A DNA stretch of 53,548 nt from Hyphomicrobiales bacterium (GTDB lineage: Bacteria; Pseudomonadota; Alphaproteobacteria; Rhizobiales; Xanthobacteraceae), in NCBI GenBank assembly GCA_017305515.1, contig JAFKKP010000306.1:1-53548 (forward strand), written 5' to 3'. A program made the translations under genes and the position numbers. The notes under the pieces are model-generated. The model worked only from the letters and a program-made list of their open reading frames with translations. It was not told the DNA's origin and did not search any database. Positions 47,581 through 53,548 of this stretch are shown here, in pieces (positions within the stretch are counted from its first letter, which is position 1; each line of letters starts with the position of its first letter).

Positions 47581-49499
47581 GCCGCGCCCGCCTTGAATTC
47601 CGGGATCGCCTCGGTCAGCACTGCGACGATCACACCGCGCTGTTCGCCGCCCACCGCCTTGTCGAGCGTCGCGAGCCAGCCCTTCAACGTCTCCATCGGC
47701 GGCTCGTTCGGACGCGCGGCGACAATGCCAGCGATGCCGATGTCGGATGTCGGTTCCTGATTGGCGAACAGGATTTCGTTGAGGCGTTCTCCCGGCCGCA
47801 CGCCGGTGAACACGATGTCGATGTCGTAGCCCGGCTGCAAGCCGGACAGGCGAATGATGCGCTCGGCGAGATCGACGATCTTCACCGGCTGACCCATATT
47901 CAGTACGTACACCGACACGTCGGGGCGTTGCGGCGTCAGCGCATGCGTCGCCGCCGTGATGACGAGATCGCAGGCTTCGCGGATGGTCATGAAGTAACGC
48001 ACCATGTCGGGATGCGTTACTGTCACCGGGCCGCCCGCCTCGATCTGCGCCTTGAACTTCGGCACGACGGAACCATTGGATGCCAGCACGTTGCCGAACC
48101 GCACCGAGATCAGCCGCATCGGGGTCTTGCCCTGCGCGCGCTTAAGAAGCTCGCGGTCGAGCGCCTGGCAATACATTTCGGCGAAGCGTTTGGTGAGACC
48201 GAGCATCGAGACCGGTTCGATGGCCTTGTCGGTCGAGATCATCACCATCGCCTCGGCGCCCGATGCAGCCGCCGCGTCCGCGACATTGACCGAGCCGAAA
48301 ATGTTGGTCTTGACGCCCTCGCTCCAGTCGCGTTCCAGAATCGGAACGTGCTTCAGTGCCGCCGCGTGAAACACGATGTCGGGCTTGAATGCCGTCATCA
48401 GATGAATGATGCGCTCGCGATCCCGAATATCGGCGATGCGGCCTTCAATGGCAGCGTCGGGAAATTTCGCGATCAGGTTTTCCGTGATGGCATGCAGCGC
48501 AGGCTCGGCATTCTCCACGATGAGAAGACGCGCCGCGCCGAATGTCAGTGTGCGCTCGCAGATTTCCGAACCGATGGAGCCGCCGCCGCCGGTGACGACG
48601 ACCGACTTGCCCTTCACGAAACTCTCAAGCCGGCGATAGTCGATCTTCACGCTCGGACGCAGCAGAAGGTCCTCAACCGCGACAGGCTGCAAACGAGGCG
48701 TCTCCGCGCCGTCTTCCAGCGATGGAAGGCGGCTGACCGTCAAGCCTAAACGCCGCGCGCGCGTCAGCACGGATTCCGGCGACGCATCGGCCTCGAAGGC
48801 GGAGGGCATCATCACGAGACGCTGGATTGCCTGCTCGCGCCGCTCGAAATCCGCGACGATGTCGGCGAGATCGTCGATGCCGCCGAGCACCGAGATGCCG
48901 CGGATCGACTGGCCGCGATCCGAGGTCGACGGCGACAGCACGCCGATCGGCCACATGCGCTTCACCGCGCCGCTTTCGACGCCGCGCAGAAACACTTCAG
49001 CGTCCGCCGCACGCCCGACCAAAATTGTCGGCGCGGCATGAAGGCTGCGCGCCTGATTGAGCGTGCGCGAATAGCGGAAATAGCGATACGCCAGCCGCGC
49101 GCCGCCGAGCGCGAAGATCTCCAGCACCCAGTAGATGACGATGGTGGTCTTGCCGAAGAAGAAATTGCCGTAGAAATTCGGCGAAATGAAAATGTAGTCG
49201 AGCACTGTCAGCGCGAGCGCCAGCACGGTCGCGACCTTCACGATATTGAACAGATCGGGGAGCGAGATGAAGCGCCACTTCGTCACCGTCAGCTTGAAGA
49301 TGTAACAGACGGCCACGCTGAGCAGAATGAAGTACGGCAGGATTTTCAGGAGCAGCGGCAGCCGCTCCATGAAGCCTGCGCCCTCGAAGCGCAGATAGAA
49401 ACTCGCGACCACGGCGGCGGCCGTCGCCAGCGCATCATGCAGCGCGATCAGGAAATTGCGCCAGGTCAGCAGCCTCAGGCCTTGCAGAAACCGTTTCAT
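47577..49499 (-). CDS. Membrane-bound UDP-HexNAc 4,6-dehydratase (WbpM/CapD/FlaA1 type)
   Basis: A 640-residue protein. The N-terminal part (about 15-135) has four membrane segments, followed by a first Rossmann domain (TILVGRAADAEVFL near 158). The catalytic SDR domain has TGGGGSIG (303-310), then STDKAIEPVSMLGLTK, with Met in place of the usual Tyr, as in WbpM and its relatives. It would make a 4-keto-6-deoxy-HexNAc from UDP-GlcNAc for FucNAc or QuiNAc, the usual substrate of WbpL. ATG 49499 overlaps the ligase stop (ATGA) and is preferred to a start four codons upstream. Confidence 0.9.
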   Translation of the reverse strand: MKRFLQGLRLLTWRNFLIALHDALATAAAVVASFYLRFEGAGFMERLPLLLKILPYFILLSVAVCYIFKLTVTKWRFISLPDLFNIVKVATVLALALTVLDYIFISPNFYGNFFFGKTTIVIYWVLEIFALGGARLAYRYFRYSRTLNQARSLHAAPTILVGRAADAEVFLRGVESGAVKRMWPIGVLSPSTSDRGQSIRGISVLGGIDDLADIVADFERREQAIQRLVMMPSAFEADASPESVLTRARRLGLTVSRLPSLEDGAETPRLQPVAVEDLLLRPSVKIDYRRLESFVKGKSVVVTGGGGSIGSEICERTLTFGAARLLIVENAEPALHAITENLIAKFPDAAIEGRIADIRDRERIIHLMTAFKPDIVFHAAALKHVPILERDWSEGVKTNIFGSVNVADAAAASGAEAMVMISTDKAIEPVSMLGLTKRFAEMYCQALDRELLKRAQGKTPMRLISVRFGNVLASNGSVVPKFKAQIEAGGPVTVTHPDMVRYFMTIREACDLVITAATHALTPQRPDVSVYVLNMGQPVKIVDLAERIIRLSGLQPGYDIDIVFTGVRPGERLNEILFANQEPTSDIGIAGIVAARPNEPPMETLKGWLATLDKAVGGEQRGVIVAVLTEAIPEFKAGAA

Positions 49500-50764
49500 C
49501 GCAGCGCCCACCCTGCGGGCTGTTTGCCGCCGCGAAACACCATGCCGCCGGCAATGCCGATGGCCAAAACATACAGCCAGCCTTCAGTGAAATCGAACAG
49601 ATGCGAATTGAAAATCGAACTGGCGATATTCTCCACAACGGCGACGAGACCGATCCAGCCGGCGAAACTATCTGCGGTCGCAAACAGCCGCAGATGCACA
49701 ACCCACATCACGTAAAGCGCGACGACGCCGAGCAGGCCCCACTGAACGGCGACATTCAAGGTCTGGTTATGCGGATTGCCGATCACCTCAGCCGACGCGC
49801 CGGTTTTGCCGACGGCATCGCGCTCGAACAGCGTCCGGATCGAACCTGTGCCGTTGCCGAACAATGGCGCGGCCTCGATGAATTTCATCGACTTCTTCCA
49901 GTATTCCAGCCGCAGGCCTGTCGAGGTCGGCAGGTTCTGTTCCTCATAGCCCTTCAGTTCGCCGAAGCCGTAACTTACGCGCGTGCGCAACTCAGGCGAC
50001 ATTGTCCAGGCAACGGCAGCGGCGACACACGCCAGCAGCAGCGTCAGCAGAACGCCGTTGCGGGAAAAATGCCTGAAGGCAAAGACCGTCAACAATATCG
50101 GCGCGCAGATCAGCGCCGTGCGCGAGGAAACGACGAACAGAAGATTGGCCGTAAAGATCGCAGCGAGGGCCGCAAGGCCGTAGGCGATTTTCGTTTCGCC
50201 TTTTTCGAGCAGCAATATCACCGCGCCGAACAGCGCGAAGATGCAGAAAGTGAATTCCTGGCTCTGCGCGATGTAGTTCTTCACTGGCACGCCGGGCCAA
50301 TAGGACCATGTGAAGCCCGCAAAATACAGATACCACGACAGCACCATGACGACGCTGCACGACAGAACGAAAGCCGCGACGATCCACAGCCCGCGCCCGG
50401 ATCGCTCGATCTGATAGATAAGGAGCGGGATCAGCAAAAGTTTCGCGACAGGTCCAAATCCGTGCAGGCGCGCAGCCCACGGAATATCGCTTGCCCACGC
50501 CATGCCGATCACAGCGAGCGCAAACAATGCGACAGGCGCGATGCTCGCCGGACGCTTCAAGGATTGCAGAAACAGATTTTTGTCGAACGCCGGGATCAGG
50601 CACACCACAAAGGCAACGGCGAAAATCGCAACCAGCGACGTGGACCACGGCAGCGACAGCGCGAGCAGAACGGCGACAACATCGGCCGTCCGAATCCACG
50701 CGTTTCGATCACGCAAGGCGCGCAACAGAAATCCAGCTTGCGAGTGAGATGCCGTCCCGGCCAT
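49496..50764 (-). CDS. waaL: O-antigen ligase family protein (WaaL-like)
   Basis: A 422-residue membrane protein with about eleven helices and a large periplasmic loop (about 275-355). The loop holds the conserved IGNPHNQTLNVAVQWGLLG region with the His of Wzy_C/WaaL proteins. Such proteins join the undecaprenyl-linked O-chain to lipid A-core (WaaL) or polymerise repeat units (Wzy). With an ABC exporter in the locus, ligation is the more consistent role, but the distinction cannot be made from sequence alone. It forms a coupled pair with the WbpM-like gene. Upstream is a 270-nt gap to a divergent gene. Confidence 0.8.
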   Translation of the reverse strand: MAGTASHSQAGFLLRALRDRNAWIRTADVVAVLLALSLPWSTSLVAIFAVAFVVCLIPAFDKNLFLQSLKRPASIAPVALFALAVIGMAWASDIPWAARLHGFGPVAKLLLIPLLIYQIERSGRGLWIVAAFVLSCSVVMVLSWYLYFAGFTWSYWPGVPVKNYIAQSQEFTFCIFALFGAVILLLEKGETKIAYGLAALAAIFTANLLFVVSSRTALICAPILLTVFAFRHFSRNGVLLTLLLACVAAAVAWTMSPELRTRVSYGFGELKGYEEQNLPTSTGLRLEYWKKSMKFIEAAPLFGNGTGSIRTLFERDAVGKTGASAEVIGNPHNQTLNVAVQWGLLGVVALYVMWVVHLRLFATADSFAGWIGLVAVVENIASSIFNSHLFDFTEGWLYVLAIGIAGGMVFRGGKQPAGWALR

Positions 50765-50926
50765 GCGTCGTTCTCGAATGCGCGCCTGTTGCCTTCAGCC
50801 GTCCAATGCGGACACGCCGCCGGCCCGTTAGCCGCCACCTTTGCCCCAGTCCCGTGCGCCAGGCAATGTCGCGGGAATGGACCGGGCGGCTATACGCGGT
50901 TCGGCACGGAAAATCCAGAATAGCCA

Positions 50927-50944
50927 GATATTTAGGTGAATATC
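50927..50944. repeat. Inverted repeat in the 270-nt gap 50765-51034
   Basis: GATATT-TAGGTG-AATATC is a perfect 6-bp inverted repeat with a 6-nt spacer in the divergent gap between the WaaL-like and CitE-like genes, about 90 nt upstream of the latter's ATG. It could be an operator. The rest of the gap shows no gene and no convincing promoter. Confidence 0.3.
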
Positions 50945-51034
50945 CGGGGCGCCGATTAAGCATTGGAAGTGGCGCGGTCGCGTGCCATTTTGGGCATCCT
51001 GAGCCGCCCTGCCGATCAATTCCGACGAAGACAC

Positions 51035-51853
51035 ATGCCCGCCAATCCCGCCGTCGATTTTCTCGCGCCTTTGTTCGTGCCCGGCAACCGGCCCGACCGG
51101 TTTGCCAAGGCCGCCGCATCCGGCGCGGACGGCGTCATTCTCGATCTGGAAGATGCCGTCGCCGCAGGCGACAAGGACAGCGCGCGCAACACGATTGCAA
51201 CCTCGCCGCTTCCGGCAAATGCGATGGTGCGGATCAATGCCCACGGCACGCACTGGTTCGATCAGGATGTGCATGCCGTCAGCAAACTCAAAATCGGAAG
51301 CGTGATGGTGCCGAAGGCGGAATCCGCCGAACGCATCCGCACCATGCGAAACGCGCTCGGCGCATTGCCGGTCATTGCGCTGATCGAATCGGCGGAAGGC
51401 GTCGCAAATGTGCGCGAGATCGCGCGCGCGGCGGATCGCCTCGCCTTCGGCTATATCGATTTCAGCGCCGATGTCGGATGCAGCATGGACAAACACGCGC
51501 TGCTGTTCGCGCGCAGTGAAATCGTACTTGCCTCGCGGCTTGCGAAACTGCATCCGCCGCTCGAAGGCGTGACGCCGTCGTTCGACGATCCGCAACTCGT
51601 GGAAGACGATTCGCGCTATTCGGCCTCGCTCGGTTTCGGCGGCAAATTATGCATCCATCCGAAACAGATTGCGCCGGTATTGGCCGGTTTCCGTCCGCCG
51701 CAAAAGGACATCGACTGGGCGGCGAAAATCGCCAATTCCGGCGACGGCGCGGTGTCGGTCGATGGCATGATGGTGGACGCGCCGGTGCGGCTGCGCGCCG
51801 CGCGCATTCTCGCCGCAGCAAAAGCATGCGACGCGGCTTCGCGAACGGCGTGA
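51035..51853 (+). CDS. CitE-like CoA-ester lyase (HpcH/HpaI aldolase superfamily)
   Basis: A 272-residue TIM-barrel protein with APLFVPGNRPDRFAKAAASG and VILDLEDAV near residue 35, an arginine in MVRINAHG (R67), and probable Mg2+ ligands in ALIESAEG (E118) and YIDFSADVG (D142/D146). It belongs to the malyl-CoA/citramalyl-CoA lyase-thioesterase group; the exact CoA ester is unknown. It is not part of the glycan pathway and marks the end of the O-antigen locus. ATG 51035 follows a CGAAG ribosome-site-like sequence; an upstream extension to 50963 has no family similarity. Confidence 0.87.
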   Translation: MPANPAVDFLAPLFVPGNRPDRFAKAAASGADGVILDLEDAVAAGDKDSARNTIATSPLPANAMVRINAHGTHWFDQDVHAVSKLKIGSVMVPKAESAERIRTMRNALGALPVIALIESAEGVANVREIARAADRLAFGYIDFSADVGCSMDKHALLFARSEIVLASRLAKLHPPLEGVTPSFDDPQLVEDDSRYSASLGFGGKLCIHPKQIAPVLAGFRPPQKDIDWAAKIANSGDGAVSVDGMMVDAPVRLRAARILAAAKACDAASRTA

Positions 51854-51854
51854 T

Positions 51855-51874
51855 TTGAATCGCATTCGATTCAA
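51855..51874 (+). terminator. Hairpin just after the CitE-like stop codon
   Basis: TTGAATCG-CATT-CGATTCAA is a perfect 8-bp stem with a 4-nt loop, beginning one base after the TGA. Only two T residues follow, so it would be a weak terminator or an RNA-stabilising end. The remaining 160 nt up to 52034 hold nothing else I can support. Confidence 0.4.
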
Positions 51875-52034
51875 TTCGCCCGGACAGGCGGGAAAATAGC
51901 CCGGAATTTTCACGCATCGATTCGGCAATGATTTTCCATGTTCGGAACAAGGCGCAGCGCATCCCAACCGCGTCCTTGAACGCGCCTTTGGCCGGCCGAT
52001 AATTCACCGGAGATCAGGATTTGAGGATCGGGCG

Positions 52035-52226
52035 ATGCTCAAGATCGCATGCGGAATACTTACAAGCTCGGCGCTGTTTTATTTCGCCTCGAACCGCGAC
52101 GCGCCGTCATGGACGCGGCCGTTCTGCACCTATGGCGACGTTTTCTGCCAGAACCCGCAATGGCTGCTCTATGTCGGCGCAATCTCGCTGCTGTGGGCGC
52201 TGTTTCTCAAGGTTGACAGAATCTAA
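52035..52226 (+). CDS. Small membrane protein of unknown function (63 aa)
   Basis: A 63-residue protein with two short hydrophobic helices (about 2-18 and 42-58) around a central loop PFCTYGDVFCQNPQWLLY containing two cysteines seven residues apart. A GAGG sequence 8 nt upstream of the ATG supports translation. I recall similar short proteins in Nitrobacteraceae genomes, but no function is known to me. A second frame (52021-52257) is less likely because it lacks these features. It stands alone between the CitE-like and TadG-like genes. Confidence 0.6.
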   Translation: MLKIACGILTSSALFYFASNRDAPSWTRPFCTYGDVFCQNPQWLLYVGAISLLWALFLKVDRI

Positions 52227-52375
52227 ACAGCGGCAGCTGCGGCGGTATCGGCGCTGACTGCTTCACGTTCGATTAATCCTGACGTGCGGTAAGGCCAATT
52301 CGGCCCGGATTATAAGTGTTTTGCAACGCCGCCCCGGTATCTGTCTGACGATATTTTCAGGCTGAGTAGAACGCC

Positions 52376-53548
52376 ATGCCGATCAATTTTCTCGCTCGTT
52401 TCCGCCGCGATAAGCGCGCCAACGTCGCGGTAATCTTCGCGCTCACCATCGTACCCATTCTGGGCGGGGTTGGCTGCGCCGTCGATTACAGCATGGCGAC
52501 GCGGCTGCGCAGCAAATTGCAGGCGGCGGCCGATGCCGCGAGCGTCGGCGCGATCGGCAAGAACGGTCCCGCCTATGTCGCCGCAGGCTCGGCGAACGAC
52601 GGAACAATTCCCGTCGGCGGGCCGGACGCGCTGAAAATCTTCACCGCCAACATGGCCAACGAAAGCGGCTATACGCTCAACAGCAGCACCGCCACCGTCG
52701 TCAAAGCCGGCAGCACGCTGACCTCGACCGTCAGCTTCAGCGCGACCATCAACACGACGTTCATGCGCGCGCTCGGTACGAATGCGATGACGGTGACGGG
52801 CACGTCGGTCTCGACCGCGACCATGCCGGTGTTCATCGATTTCTATCTGCTGCTCGACAACTCGCCGTCGATGGGCGTTGCCGCAACTCCGGCGGATGTC
52901 GCCAAGATGGTCAACAACACCTCCGATCAGTGCGCGTTCGCATGCCACGATCTCAACGACAGCAACAACTATTACAATCTGGCGAAGTCGCTGAACGTGA
53001 CCACGCGCATCGACGTGGTGCGTTCCGCAGCACAAAGCCTGATGGACACCGCCGCATCGACGCAGGTGTTCAACAACCAGTTCCGCATGGCGATCTACAC
53101 CTTCGGCGCATCCGCATCGACTGCCGGATTGACGACGATTGCGCCGCTGACCTCCAGCCTGTCGACGGCCAAATCTCAAGCCGGGAGTATCGATCTGATG
53201 ACGGTGAACGGCCAGAATCAGAACAACGACATGGACACCAACTTCACGACCATCATGCCGCAGATCAACGCTGCGATTCCGACGCCGGGCGCCGGCACAT
53301 CATCGGCGCCGCAGAAATTCCTGTTCTTCGTGTCCGACGGCGTGGCCGACGAAGCAAATCCGGCCTGTCTGAAACCGACGACGAACGGCACGCGCTGCCA
53401 GTCGCCGATCAATCCGGCGCTGTGCACCGCGATCAAGGCACGCGGCGTGCAGATCGCCGTGCTCTACACCACCTATCTCTCGCTGCCGTCGAACGCCTGG
53501 TACAATCAATGGATCGCGCCGTTCAATACCGGTCCCTACGGTCCGTCG
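52376..53548 (+). CDS. TadE/TadG-like pilus assembly protein with vWA domain (partial, cut by window end)
   Basis: The frame is open from ATG 52376 to the window end (391 codons, no stop). Residues about 10-60 match the TadG N terminus: a basic segment, ANVAVIFALTIVPILGGVG as the single membrane helix, then VDYSMATRLRSKLQAAADAA. A von Willebrand A domain begins near 158 with the metal-binding motif LLDNSPSMG. It also has KFLFFVSDGVADEA near 308. Two cysteine pairs (CAFACH and later single Cys residues) could form disulfides outside the membrane. Such proteins belong to Flp/Tad pilus systems or stand alone. The 149-nt upstream gap shows no clear promoter. Confidence 0.85.
   Translation, partial: MPINFLARFRRDKRANVAVIFALTIVPILGGVGCAVDYSMATRLRSKLQAAADAASVGAIGKNGPAYVAAGSANDGTIPVGGPDALKIFTANMANESGYTLNSSTATVVKAGSTLTSTVSFSATINTTFMRALGTNAMTVTGTSVSTATMPVFIDFYLLLDNSPSMGVAATPADVAKMVNNTSDQCAFACHDLNDSNNYYNLAKSLNVTTRIDVVRSAAQSLMDTAASTQVFNNQFRMAIYTFGASASTAGLTTIAPLTSSLSTAKSQAGSIDLMTVNGQNQNNDMDTNFTTIMPQINAAIPTPGAGTSSAPQKFLFFVSDGVADEANPACLKPTTNGTRCQSPINPALCTAIKARGVQIAVLYTTYLSLPSNAWYNQWIAPFNTGPYGPS

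Noticed and set aside
52021-52257. An alternative 78-codon frame over the small membrane protein
   Set aside because: Arg/Ser-rich translation without hydrophobic segments; the overlapping 63-codon frame has a better ribosome site and membrane-protein character.

Overview
The window looks like part of the chromosome of a high-GC alphaproteobacterium, most likely Hyphomicrobiales/Nitrobacteraceae (Bradyrhizobium, Rhodopseudomonas or Afipia type). This rests on codon use, CysD/CysNC-type sulfate activation, a NusG-like/winged-helix pair heading a glycan locus, and a TadG-like secreted vWA protein at the right edge. No tRNA, rRNA, IS element, CRISPR or phage gene was seen. Almost the whole window is one surface-polysaccharide (LPS O-antigen) locus.

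Layout. 46-2389 (+): a flippase-like membrane protein and a GT39-type glycosyltransferase. 2393-3118 (-) and 3240-4103 (+): two methyltransferases, divergently arranged. 4121-43110 (-): 35 tightly packed genes on one strand, read from right to left, with at least sixteen 4-nt stop/start overlaps. This run starts with a winged-helix regulator and an overlapping NusG/RfaH-like antiterminator. A 123-nt non-coding leader follows, with two hairpins and an ops-like sequence (TGCGGTAGCTT), and then 33 biosynthesis and export genes. 43370-50764: glycosyltransferase, O-acyltransferase, methyltransferase, WbpL-like initiating transferase, WbpM/CapD-like 4,6-dehydratase and WaaL-like ligase, on mixed strands. 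51035-53548: genes outside the glycan locus (CitE-like CoA-ester lyase, a tiny membrane protein, and a TadG-like protein cut by the window end).

Working model (inference from families). WbpB/WbpE/WbpD homologues plus a non-hydrolysing 2-epimerase should make UDP-diacetamido-dideoxy-uronic acids. Three SDR enzymes strongly resembling Bordetella WbmF, WbmG and WbmH suggest conversion to L-configured 2,3-diacetamido-galacturonic acid. WbpG/HisH2/HisF2 would add an acetamidino group. Four different AsnB-type amidotransferases could turn uronates into uronamides. Two formyltransferase-family proteins, a WbqC protein, a deacetylase-like protein, several methyltransferases and a sulfotransferase supplied by a dedicated CysD/CysNC pair add further decoration. 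The chain would be started by WbpL/WbpM, exported by the Wzm/Wzt ABC transporter and attached to lipid A-core by WaaL. The UDP-GlcNAc 6-dehydrogenase (WbpA) needed for the first step is not in the window.

The most interesting signal is regulatory. An operon-specific NusG paralogue is followed directly by an ops-like pause element ahead of a run of about 38 kb, and the regulator-antiterminator pair is preceded by two copies of a GTTCA-N5-TGAAC palindrome. This looks like a self-contained alphaproteobacterial counterpart of the RfaH/ops system.
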